Shown one piece after another: positions 35,340-42,764 of a DNA stretch of 64,000 nt. Position 1 is the first letter of the stretch. The number at the start of each line of letters is the position of its first letter. The position numbers and the translations under genes were made by a program. Below the pieces are notes generated by a model, which was not told where the DNA came from, did no database searches, and saw only the letters and a list, made by a program, of their open reading frames with translations. Source of the DNA: Myxococcales bacterium (GTDB lineage Bacteria > Myxococcota > Myxococcia > Myxococcales > Myxococcaceae); assembly GCA_020846875.1 (NCBI GenBank), contig JADLDB010000065.1, positions 57,108-121,107 of the forward strand, given 5' to 3'.

Positions 35340-35819
35340 ATGGCGAAGATTGGACAACAGCAGCCCCGCGCCCCGATGTGGCCCTGGGGTGGGCCGCGGT
35401 CGGTGCGCGACAAGCTGGTCGACAAGACGCAGCTCGAGCGGAAGAACGTCCGCAAGAAGGGCGATCCGAAGAACCCCGCGCTGGCCTCCACCGCGCTCCT
35501 GGACTTCATCGGCCCGGCGCACTCCGCCGACGAGCTGCGGCTCCCCATGCCGGTGCCGCCGGGTGGCCACGATGCAGACGTCGAGGGCTACCTCGATCGC
35601 CCGCACCTCTCCACCGTCGCCGAGCGGATGCAGGAGCAGCGGCAGATGGCGCTCGAGCGGGGGCTGCAGACGCTGCGCGCCGCGCCGGACCGCGTCGACC
35701 GCCTTCGTTCCCTGCTTCAGCGCGAGGCGCAGATGCTTCAGCTCGTCGGCTCCGTCAGCCAGGATCAGGCCGAGATCGAGCGCCGCCGGAAAGAGGAGAC
35801 CCTCGAAGAGGGCTATTGA
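35340..35819 (+). CDS. Unknown T3SS-island protein
   Basis: 159-aa soluble protein, not recognised. The N-terminus is basic with Trp/Pro (APMWPWGGP), the middle Pro-rich (RLPMPVPPGGHD) and the C-terminal half helical/coiled (MQEQRQMALERGLQTLRAA, LLQREAQMLQLVGSVSQDQ). No signal peptide or membrane segment. Its stop overlaps the next ATG (TGATG), coupling it to a SycD-like chaperone. It might be a secreted protein or a regulator such as a gatekeeper; this is a guess from position. Confidence 0.7.
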   Translation: MAKIGQQQPRAPMWPWGGPRSVRDKLVDKTQLERKNVRKKGDPKNPALASTALLDFIGPAHSADELRLPMPVPPGGHDADVEGYLDRPHLSTVAERMQEQRQMALERGLQTLRAAPDRVDRLRSLLQREAQMLQLVGSVSQDQAEIERRRKEETLEEGY

Positions 35820-36277
35820 TGGCCGACGAGAGCGACGCCGCCATCGCCCAGCGGCTTCAGAAGTGGGCAGACGGGAAGGCTACGCTCAAGGACGTGCGCG
35901 GCTACTCCGATGAGGAACTCTACTCCATCGCTCGCATGGGGTACTTCTTCTTCTACCAGGGCAAGGTGAACGAAGCCCGGACGGTGTTCCAGGGCCTGTA
36001 CGCCATCAATCCCACAGACGCCTACTTCGCGAAGGCGCTGGGAGTGGTGGAGATGGCGGCGAGCAACCCGACGGGGGCGCTGGCAGCGTATGACGTGGCG
36101 CTCAAGATCAGCCCACAGGACGCCTCGGCCTATGCGGGGCGGGCCGAGGTGCGTTTGGCTCAGGGACAGAAGGCCCCGGCGCTCGACGACCTGCGCCGCG
36201 CTCAGCAACTCTTGGCCGACGGAAACCCCTTGAAAGACAAGGTTTTATCGATGATCGATCGGCTTTCCAGAAAATGA
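35819..36277 (+). CDS. SycD/LcrH-like TPR chaperone 1
   Basis: 152-aa cytoplasmic protein. The central TPR MGYFFFYQGKVNEARTVFQG (with AINPTDAYFAKALG following) matches the SycD/LcrH class II chaperone signature, where Y-x-x-G-K-x-x-E-A-x-x-x-F-x-x-L-x-x-x-[DN]-P is conserved. Two more repeats follow. Such chaperones hold hydrophobic translocators until secretion. It lies just ahead of the second putative secreted protein. TGATG overlap with the preceding gene. Confidence 0.8.
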   Translation: MADESDAAIAQRLQKWADGKATLKDVRGYSDEELYSIARMGYFFFYQGKVNEARTVFQGLYAINPTDAYFAKALGVVEMAASNPTGALAAYDVALKISPQDASAYAGRAEVRLAQGQKAPALDDLRRAQQLLADGNPLKDKVLSMIDRLSRK

Positions 36278-36288
36278 GAAAGCCGGAC

Positions 36289-36315
36289 GCAACACGGAGT
36301 TGGCAGCTTCGATAA
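36289..36315 (+). promoter_or_regulatory. Putative sigma-28-type promoter C
   Basis: GCAAC (36289-36293), 16 bases, then CGATAA (36310-36315), same as at 21125 and 23411. It lies in the gap between the chaperone gene and the second putative secreted protein gene. The predicted transcript start would be near 36322, with a leader of about 54 nt. Confidence 0.6.
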
Positions 36316-36329
36316 TGTCCGCAGTAGCA

Positions 36330-36348
36330 CCGGGGAATGGTTCCCCGG
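36330..36348 (+). promoter_or_regulatory. 5'-leader hairpin of second putative secreted protein gene
   Basis: CCGGGGAA (36330-36337) pairs perfectly with TTCCCCGG (36341-36348) around a TGG loop. It begins 15 bp after the -10-like box, against 17 bp for the hairpin at 21168, and ends 27 bp before the start codon. No T-tract follows, so it is not a terminator. Confidence 0.45.
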
Positions 36349-36375
36349 CTTCAACCAAACGAAAGAGAGTCAATC

Positions 36376-37038
36376 ATGGGTTTCCTCGGTGGCGTCCTGA
36401 AGTCGGTCGGTAACATCATCAAGCCCCTCGCGCAGACGGCCATTCGTGCGATCGCTCCGGCTGCCACGGGTATGCTCAAGGGCGTCGTGGGCGACCTGTT
36501 CACCGCCGGCAAGGGCGCGCTGAACAGCTTCATGTCCGCGCTCCCCCTCCCCTCTCCGCTGAAGAACCTCGCTCAGAAGCTGCTGGGCAAGGGCCTCGAC
36601 GCGCTGCAGGGCCTGGCGCAGGGCGGGATCGAGAAGGCGATCGCCGCGCTGGTCAACAAGCTGGCTCCTCGGACCACCGCCGACGGCGTGACGGTCACCA
36701 CTCCTCCCGTGACGCAGCCGGGCCGCACGGACTCCATCGTGCGCAACAACCCGTCGGGCGGCACCTCGTCCTCCTCGGGCGCGGCCTCGGGCGGCGCGGG
36801 TGGCGCGAGCGGCTCCAGCTCGGCGGCCGGTTCGGGCGCGGGCGCTGGCTGGTCGGGTGGTCCTCCGGACCCGTCGAAGTACGACATGACGTCGCCTGAG
36901 GGCGCGAACAAGTTCCAGGCGGACATGTTCAAGTACCAGCAGGCGATGAACAACATCGCGACCTTCTGGCAGACGATGTCGAACGCGTTCAAGAGCCAGT
37001 CGGACACGCAGCGCGCCATCGCGGGCAACATCCGCTAA
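36376..37038 (+). CDS. Second putative T3SS-secreted protein (translocator/filament candidate)
   Basis: 220-aa protein with no signal peptide. The N-terminal 100 residues are amphipathic/hydrophobic helices (FLGGVLKSVGNIIKPLAQ, AAIALVNKLAP-type), the middle is a Ser/Gly/Ala linker, and the C-terminus is helical, ending SNAFKSQSDTQRAIAGNIR. That tail matches the first candidate at 8 of 19 positions. It is flanked by SycD-like chaperones and followed by a strong terminator. A hydrophobic, chaperone-flanked T3SS substrate suggests a translocator or a filament subunit. No family recognised. Confidence 0.65.
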   Translation: MGFLGGVLKSVGNIIKPLAQTAIRAIAPAATGMLKGVVGDLFTAGKGALNSFMSALPLPSPLKNLAQKLLGKGLDALQGLAQGGIEKAIAALVNKLAPRTTADGVTVTTPPVTQPGRTDSIVRNNPSGGTSSSSGAASGGAGGASGSSSAAGSGAGAGWSGGPPDPSKYDMTSPEGANKFQADMFKYQQAMNNIATFWQTMSNAFKSQSDTQRAIAGNIR

Positions 37039-37061
37039 GCGAGTCTTCCAAGCTTCACCCG

Positions 37062-37103
37062 CCGGCCGAGGGTCCTCGCGATCCTCGGCCGGTTTCCTTT
37101 TTT
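37062..37103 (+). terminator. Strong intrinsic terminator after second putative secreted protein
   Basis: A perfect 10-bp stem (CCGGCCGAGG at 37062-37071 with CCTCGGCCGG at 37083-37092), an 11-base loop and a T-rich tract TTTCCTTTTTT. It ends transcripts 24 bp after the stop codon. Confidence 0.9.
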
Positions 37104-37168
37104 GCGGACACCTGCCCACTTCTGTGATGCATTTCGCGCGCACTCGCTTCCACCGGAGACTGTGAGAC

Positions 37169-37750
37169 ATGGCCGACAAGAAGCAGGACAAAGTCATCCC
37201 CGACGCGGAGGAGAAGGTCACGGTCACGCCGGACTGGGAGAAGATCCTCTACACACCCCAGCGTCAGGAGAAGATGCTCAAGGGCGAGATCAGCCAGCGT
37301 GACTACCACGCGATCAGCGGGCCGGAGATGCTGCAGATGGCGCTGATCGGCTTTCGCATGTACGAGCAGGGCAAGTACTCCGAGGCGAAGACGATCTTCC
37401 AGGGGCTGATCGCCCTCGACCCGATGGAGGCCTACTACTACACGGCGCTCGGCGCGGTGTACCTGGCGGAGGAGGACCTGGAGAACGCCCGGGCGATGTT
37501 CTCGAGCTCGATCGCGCTCAACCCCAAGGAAGTCGCGCCGTACGTCAACCGCGGCGAGGTCAACCTGCGTGAAGGGAAGATCCTCGAGGCGGCGGAGGAC
37601 TTCCAGAAGGCGGTCGAGCTCGACCCGAAGCACGAGGATCCGCTGACCCAGCGTGCGCGGGTGTTCGCCGCGGCGGCCCTGGAGATGATCGAGAATGCCC
37701 AGAAGGGCGACGAGGGCGAGGGCAAGGGCGGCAAGGGCAAGGGCAAGTAG
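37169..37750 (+). CDS. SycD/LcrH-like TPR chaperone 2
   Basis: 193-aa cytoplasmic protein. An N-terminal charged region precedes TPRs: GFRMYEQGKYSEAKTIFQGL (then ALDPMEAYYYTALGAVYL) is the SycD-type repeat, followed by AEEDLENARAMFSSSIALNP and LREGKILEAAEDFQKAVELD. A Gly/Lys tail ends it. Longer than typical SycD (about 165 aa). Paralogue of the genes at 35819 and 37769. Confidence 0.8.
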   Translation: MADKKQDKVIPDAEEKVTVTPDWEKILYTPQRQEKMLKGEISQRDYHAISGPEMLQMALIGFRMYEQGKYSEAKTIFQGLIALDPMEAYYYTALGAVYLAEEDLENARAMFSSSIALNPKEVAPYVNRGEVNLREGKILEAAEDFQKAVELDPKHEDPLTQRARVFAAAALEMIENAQKGDEGEGKGGKGKGK

Positions 37751-37768
37751 GCGGCCGGTTGTCGAGGC

Positions 37769-38350
37769 ATGGAGCGGAGTCGCAAGCCGGCGCGCGTCGA
37801 GGTCTTCCACTTCCCCAAGCGGAGATCTCGTGGGGCGGTGCGGGCGGCTCCTGCTCGGACTCAGACGATCCCCGAGATCGAGATCGCCGAGTCTCCCACC
37901 GAGAGTGGTGAGCGCGCGGAAGACACCCGCAAGAAGAAGGGCCGCTCGAGGTCCAGCGATCGCCAACCTGTCGCGCCGGTGGCGGACTATGGCTCGATGA
38001 TGCAGCTGGGCCACGAGCTCTTCGAGGCGGGGCGCGTGAACGAGGCGCGGGTGGTGTTCGAAGGGCTCCTCGCGGCTGGGCACCGGGACGCCTTCTGTTA
38101 CACGATGCTGGGGACGGTGTGCCTGGCGCTCAAGGACTTCGATCGAGCGCTGGAGCTCTTCGACCAGGCGCTGGAGCTGGATCCGACGGATCTGGCCGCG
38201 CTGGTGTACCGCGCCGAGCTGCGGCTGAAGCGGAAGAAGACGGCGAAGGCGGTGAAGGATCTGGAGCTGGCGGTGAAGCTGGGCACCCCGGACGATCCCT
38301 TCACCGAGCGCGCGAAGCGGCTGTTGGCGCTGGCCCGCAAGGCCTCATAG
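37769..38350 (+). CDS. SycD/LcrH-like TPR chaperone 3
   Basis: 193-aa protein with a basic, probably disordered first 75 residues (RKPARVEVFHFPKRRSRG) and three TPRs from residue 75 (GHELFEAGRVNEARVVFEGL; ALKDFDRALELFDQALELDP; RKKTAKAVKDLELAVKLG). The first repeat aligns with those of the other two chaperones. The basic N-terminus is unusual for the class and may add a binding function. It lies 18 bp after chaperone 2 and 42 bp before sctV. Confidence 0.78.
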   Translation: MERSRKPARVEVFHFPKRRSRGAVRAAPARTQTIPEIEIAESPTESGERAEDTRKKKGRSRSSDRQPVAPVADYGSMMQLGHELFEAGRVNEARVVFEGLLAAGHRDAFCYTMLGTVCLALKDFDRALELFDQALELDPTDLAALVYRAELRLKRKKTAKAVKDLELAVKLGTPDDPFTERAKRLLALARKAS

Positions 38351-38392
38351 CTGGCTATCGCCCCCGGGTTTTGAGGTAACGTTGCCGCCCGG

Positions 38393-40513
38393 ATGGCCGC
38401 CGGCGGCAAATCATTCCTCGACAAGTACTCCGACATCGTCCTCGCGGTGGTGGTGATCGCGATCATCGGGATGATGCTGGTCCCGCTGCCGACGCTGCTG
38501 CTGGACATCCTGCTGACGATCAACATCAGCCTGTCGGTGATCATCGTCCTCATCTCTCTGTACATCCCCGGGGCGCTGAAGATCAGCGTGTTCCCCACGC
38601 TGCTGCTCATCACCACCATGTACCGGTTGGCGCTGACCGTCTCGACCACGCGCCTCATCCTCTCGACGGGCGACGCGGGCGAGGTCGTCTACGCCTTCGG
38701 CAACTTCGTGGCGCGCGGCAACTTCGTGGTCGGCGGGATCATCTTCCTCATCCTGGTGATCGTGAACTTCATCGTGATCGCCAAGGGCGCCGAGCGCGTG
38801 GCGGAGGTTGCTGCGCGCTTCACGCTGGACGCGATGCCCGGCAAGCAGATGTCGATCGACGCGGACATGAGGGCTGGCGCGATCGACATGGAGGAAGGCA
38901 AGCGCAAGCGTCGGGATCTGGAACGTGAGAGCCAGCTCTTCGGCGCGATGGACGGCGCGATGAAGTTCGTCAAGGGCGACGCGATCGCCGGCATCATCAT
39001 CACGGTGGTGAACATTGTCGGCGGTCTGGCGATCGGCGTGATGCAGAAGGGCATGCCCGTGGGCGAGGCGGCGAAGAAGTACGCCCTGCTGACCATCGGC
39101 GACGGCCTGGTGGGTATGATTCCAGCCATTCTCATCTCCACCGCCGCGGGCATCATCGTGACGCGCGTGGGTGGCGAGGAGGAAGGCACGCACCTGGGCA
39201 AGGACATCGGTGGGCAGTTGACGGCGTACCCGCGCGCGATCGCCATCGCCGCGGGCATGCTGGTGGGGCTGGGGTTGATCCCCGGCCTGCCCAAGCTGCC
39301 CTTCTTCATCCTCGGCGGGGGCGCGGGGGCGGGCGCCTACCTGATGCTGAAGAAGGCCAAGAAGGCCGAGAGCGGGGAGACGGAAGGGGAGGATGGCGAA
39401 GAAGGCGAGGGGACACCTGCGGCCGCCGAGCCGGCGCCGAAGGAGCCGATCAACCCCGACTCGGAGCTGTTCATCCCCGTCGTGACGCCGATCGTCCTGG
39501 AGGTGTCGGACGCGCTGGTGCCCGCCGTGGACTCGCGCCAGGACGGGGGGAAGTTCCTGTTCGAGCTGGTGCCCTTCATGCGCGACGGCCTCTTCGTCGA
39601 GCTCGGGGTGCGCTACCCGGGCGTGCGCGCGCGTGGAAACCCCGGCTTGCCGCCGGGCGCCTACCAGATTCAGATCAACGAGGTGCCGGTGGTGACGGGC
39701 CAGGCCACGCTGGGGCACATCCTGGTCAACGACACCGTCGATCGCCTGCGGCTGATGAACATCGAAGGCTTCGAGGCGATCAACCCGGCCACGCGACAGC
39801 CGGCGGCCTGGGTGCCCGAGCACCACAAGGACATGCTGGAGGCGGCGGGGCTCACCACCTGGGACGTGCCGGGCTACATCATCCTCCACCTGGCGGCGGT
39901 GCTGCGGCGCCACGCGCGCGAGTTCGTCGGCGTCCAGGAAGTACAGACCATGCTCGATCAGCTGGAGAAGGCCTTCCCGGCGATCGTCAAGGAGGTCATT
40001 CCCAAGGTCGTCAACGTGTTGAAGCTGACGGACATCCTCGGGCGGCTGGTGGAGGAGGAGATCTCCATTCGCGACTTGCGAGGCATCCTCCAGGCGATCG
40101 CCGAACAAGGGCAACTGGAGGCGGACAGCGTGATGCTGACCGAGCACGTACGCTCGGCGCAGAAGCGGTACGTGTCGCACAAGTATGCGCGCGGCACGGG
40201 AACGCTGGTGGTGTACCTGCTGGATCCTCAAATCGAGGACGCGGTGCGCTCGTCGATCAAGCGGACCAGCGCGGGCACCCACCTGGCGTTGGAGCCGGAC
40301 ATCGCTCAGGAGATCGTCCAGGCGGTGAAGAACGAGTGCGGACACCTGCCGCCCACCGCGCAGCGGCCGGTGATCCTCACCTCGATGGACATTCGTCGCT
40401 ACGTGCGCAAGCTGCTGGAGTACGAGTTCAACCCGCCGTTCTCGGTGGTGAGCTACCAGGAGCTGTCGCCGGAACTGAACATTCAGCCGGTGGCGCGGAT
40501 CAGCATCGGCTGA
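38393..40513 (+). CDS. sctV: T3SS export gate protein SctV
   Basis: 706-aa protein with seven to eight N-terminal transmembrane helices and a large cytoplasmic domain (SctV/FlhA family). The FHIPEP signature is clear: RVAEVAARFTLDAMPGKQMS followed by IDAD. An acidic linker (about 335-355) precedes the cytoplasmic domain, with FELVPFMRDGLFVELGVRYP and IPKVVNVLKLTDILGRLVEE. SctV forms the nonameric export ring that receives chaperone-substrate complexes. It lies apart from sctU, after the chaperones. ATG start. Confidence 0.96.
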   Translation: MAAGGKSFLDKYSDIVLAVVVIAIIGMMLVPLPTLLLDILLTINISLSVIIVLISLYIPGALKISVFPTLLLITTMYRLALTVSTTRLILSTGDAGEVVYAFGNFVARGNFVVGGIIFLILVIVNFIVIAKGAERVAEVAARFTLDAMPGKQMSIDADMRAGAIDMEEGKRKRRDLERESQLFGAMDGAMKFVKGDAIAGIIITVVNIVGGLAIGVMQKGMPVGEAAKKYALLTIGDGLVGMIPAILISTAAGIIVTRVGGEEEGTHLGKDIGGQLTAYPRAIAIAAGMLVGLGLIPGLPKLPFFILGGGAGAGAYLMLKKAKKAESGETEGEDGEEGEGTPAAAEPAPKEPINPDSELFIPVVTPIVLEVSDALVPAVDSRQDGGKFLFELVPFMRDGLFVELGVRYPGVRARGNPGLPPGAYQIQINEVPVVTGQATLGHILVNDTVDRLRLMNIEGFEAINPATRQPAAWVPEHHKDMLEAAGLTTWDVPGYIILHLAAVLRRHAREFVGVQEVQTMLDQLEKAFPAIVKEVIPKVVNVLKLTDILGRLVEEEISIRDLRGILQAIAEQGQLEADSVMLTEHVRSAQKRYVSHKYARGTGTLVVYLLDPQIEDAVRSSIKRTSAGTHLALEPDIAQEIVQAVKNECGHLPPTAQRPVILTSMDIRRYVRKLLEYEFNPPFSVVSYQELSPELNIQPVARISIG

Positions 40514-40516
40514 CGC

Positions 40517-41599
40517 TCAGGCGCCGGCGATCAGCAGGATCAGGATCACGATCCCGAAGAGCAGCATGACCGCGCCCACCCCGAGGGCGATCAACGTCTG
40601 CTTGTTGGAGAAGTCGATCAGCTTGCCGGTGCCCTCTTCGGGAGCGTCGGCGGTGCTCATCATTCCCATGGGGGGCTCGTCGGGGGGGGCCTCGTCAGGT
40701 GGCGGCTCCTCGGCCGAGGCCTCTTCGGACGGTGCTTCGGGAGGCGGCTCTTCGGCGGGGGGGGCCTCGGGGGGAGGCTCTTCCGGCGGAGGATTCGGCG
40801 CTCTGCCCTGGGCGGCGGGGGCTTCGTTGGGATCCTGCTTCACGCTCAAGGTGCCTTCGTCGTCGTCGGTGCCGGAGGAGGAGACCACCACCGGCGTCTC
40901 GCGGACCTCGGTGGGATCGATGTAGAGCAGCCGTACGCCGCCGATCTCCACCTCGTCGCGATCTTTGAGCGTCTGCTTCTTGGCGCGCTTCTTGTTGACC
41001 TTGATCCCGTTGCGGCTCTCGAGGTCCTCGACGTGGGTGCCGGACCAGTCGCGGCGCACCTTGGCGTGGCGGCGGGACACCAGGTCGTCGTTCAAGACGA
41101 TGTCGGCGGTCTCGTCGCGGCCGAAGACGTATTCCTGCGCCTCACCCATCTCGATCCGCTGGCCTTCGCGGGGCCCGTTCATCACCCGGAAGTAGGGTTG
41201 CTCGCCGCCGGCGCTCAGCCCCTTCATCACGTCCTTCACCACCTTGCGGGAGACGAACATCGTCTTGCCCGAGACGTCCTCGGCTACGTCGGCCACGCGG
41301 TCGAAGACGACGTCGAACTGGGCGATCTCGATGGTGTCGCCGTTGCGCAAGAGCCGCTTCTCGCCCTTGGGTAGCTTCTGGCCGTTGATCTGCGTGCCGT
41401 AGGAAGAGCCCAGATCTTCGACGAAGAAGAGCGTGCCGTCGCGGGTGATGCGGGCGTGGTTGCGCGAGACGGCCTGCTGGGCCAGCACCACCTGGCAGTG
41501 CTGGTCGCGGCCCAGGAGGATCGCGTCCTCGTCGAGCATGACCGTCTTGGGGGCAGCGCCCTCCTTGCCCTTCTGCTTGACGGTCAGCCGAACGCCCAT
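40517..41599 (-). CDS. Tail-anchored double-FHA protein
   Basis: 360-aa protein with two FHA domains (about 22-95: LGRDQHCQVVLAQQAVSRNHARI, SSYGTQINGQKL; about 137-205: FGRDETADIVLNDDLVSRRHAKV, SRNGIKVNKKRAK), a Pro/Glu-rich spacer and a single C-terminal transmembrane helix (LIALGVGAVMLLFGIVILILLIAGA). FHA domains bind phospho-threonine. SctD ring proteins also have a cytoplasmic FHA-like domain and one membrane helix, but here no periplasmic part follows. Its stop is 4 bp from that of sctV, convergent. Confidence 0.85.
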   Translation of the reverse strand: MGVRLTVKQKGKEGAAPKTVMLDEDAILLGRDQHCQVVLAQQAVSRNHARITRDGTLFFVEDLGSSYGTQINGQKLPKGEKRLLRNGDTIEIAQFDVVFDRVADVAEDVSGKTMFVSRKVVKDVMKGLSAGGEQPYFRVMNGPREGQRIEMGEAQEYVFGRDETADIVLNDDLVSRRHAKVRRDWSGTHVEDLESRNGIKVNKKRAKKQTLKDRDEVEIGGVRLLYIDPTEVRETPVVVSSSGTDDDEGTLSVKQDPNEAPAAQGRAPNPPPEEPPPEAPPAEEPPPEAPSEEASAEEPPPDEAPPDEPPMGMMSTADAPEEGTGKLIDFSNKQTLIALGVGAVMLLFGIVILILLIAGA

Positions 41600-41624
41600 G
41601 CGAAAACCCGTGTGACGCTTCGCT

Positions 41625-42665
41625 TCAGTCGCGCACGTACTGCTTGCAGACCGCGATCTGCGAGGCGAAGTCCGACTCGTTCGCGTACTTGAGGAAGTTC
41701 TTGCAGGCGGTGGTGGCGTTCTTCTCGTCGCTGCGGTTCTTGAAGATCTCGAACATGCCGAAGTGGCAGAGGGCGAACTTGGGATCGTACTTGAGGCAGC
41801 GCTTGTAGGCGCGCTCCTCGTCGTTCACGAGCCCCTTGTCCTTCGCAGCGAGGGCGGCGCTGTACTCGGACTCAGGCGTCTTGGCGCCTTCGGCGCGGGC
41901 CTTCACGTCGTCCAGCGCCTTGTCCTGCAGCTTGCACTTCTTCTCCGCGACGATGATGTTGTTGCGGCAGGACGGGTTGTTCTCTTCCACCTCGATGCAG
42001 GTGCTGAAGGAGTCCTTCCCGTCGCAGGGCTTGCCCAGCTCCATGTACGCGTTGCCCAGCGCCAGCCAGGCGGCGGCGAAGGACGGCTCCAGCTGGGTCG
42101 CCCTGGTGAGCGCCTCCACCGCGTTCTCGTACTCCCCTTCGTCGATGGCGATCTGCCCCAGCTGGGCGTAGCCCGAAGAGAGGTTGGGGTTGACGGTGAG
42201 CAGCGTGCGCAGCTCCTTCTTGGCCTTGTCGAAGTCCTGCATGGCCTTGAACGTCATGGCCAGGTTGAAGCGGGCTTCGAGGTAGTCGGGGTTGACGCGC
42301 AGGGCGCGCTGGAAGTTGTCGTGCGCTTTCCCGTAGGCCTGCTCGTTCAAGTAGATGATGCCCAGGTTGTTGTAGGCCTGCGCCTGGTCCTGGTTGAGGC
42401 GCAGCGCCTTGATGAACATCTCCTTAGCCTTGTCATTCTGGCCGCGGTTGTAGGCGATGATGCCCTTGTTCACCCAGAGGTCGGCGTACTGGGGGCTGAA
42501 CTGGATGCCCAGATCGCATTGATCCTCTGCGGCCACCAGATCACCCCGGGAGATGTGCAGCGCGCACAGCTCGTTGCACTCCAGGGCGCGTGGGTGAGGG
42601 GGAGGCGTAGACAGACAACCCGAGAGGACTGCGGCCAGCACCACCGCGGAGAAGAAGCGGATCAT
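41625..42665 (-). CDS. TPR lipoprotein
   Basis: 346-aa lipoprotein with lipobox LSGC at residue 17 and about seven TPR repeats (ADLWVNKGIIAYNRGQNDKA, AQAYNNLGIIYLNEQAYGKA, YLEARFNLAMTFKAMQDFDKA, AAAWLALGNAYMELGKP). It resembles outer-membrane TPR lipoproteins such as PilF/PilW or Tgl that help assemble secretin or pilus complexes. The C-terminal 100 residues are Cys- and Lys-rich without recognised domain. It is on the same strand as the FHA gene, 25 bp apart, so the two are probably cotranscribed. Confidence 0.8.
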   Translation of the reverse strand: MIRFFSAVVLAAVLSGCLSTPPPHPRALECNELCALHISRGDLVAAEDQCDLGIQFSPQYADLWVNKGIIAYNRGQNDKAKEMFIKALRLNQDQAQAYNNLGIIYLNEQAYGKAHDNFQRALRVNPDYLEARFNLAMTFKAMQDFDKAKKELRTLLTVNPNLSSGYAQLGQIAIDEGEYENAVEALTRATQLEPSFAAAWLALGNAYMELGKPCDGKDSFSTCIEVEENNPSCRNNIIVAEKKCKLQDKALDDVKARAEGAKTPESEYSAALAAKDKGLVNDEERAYKRCLKYDPKFALCHFGMFEIFKNRSDEKNATTACKNFLKYANESDFASQIAVCKQYVRD

Positions 42666-42764
42666 CAGGGCTCTGGAGTGTAGAGAACGCTCGCCGACCC
42701 CGCAACGCTGCCGTACAGCGAAAAGCGGCTGATTTTGAAGAGTTACGCGGTACCATCCGCGGCC

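Noticed and set aside
36300..36316. Sigma-70-type promoter TTGGCA...GATAAT
   Set aside because: The two boxes are only 5 bases apart, far from the 16-18 needed; the GATAA part is better explained by the shared sigma-28-like element.
20823..41599. Reading the island as a flagellar cluster
   Set aside because: SctJ is a lipoprotein rather than FliF, the rod protein matches SctI rather than FliE, SycD-type chaperones are present and no flagellin, hook or rod genes were found. FliO-, FliA-, FlgM- and FlhX-like genes are notable exceptions, discussed as findings.
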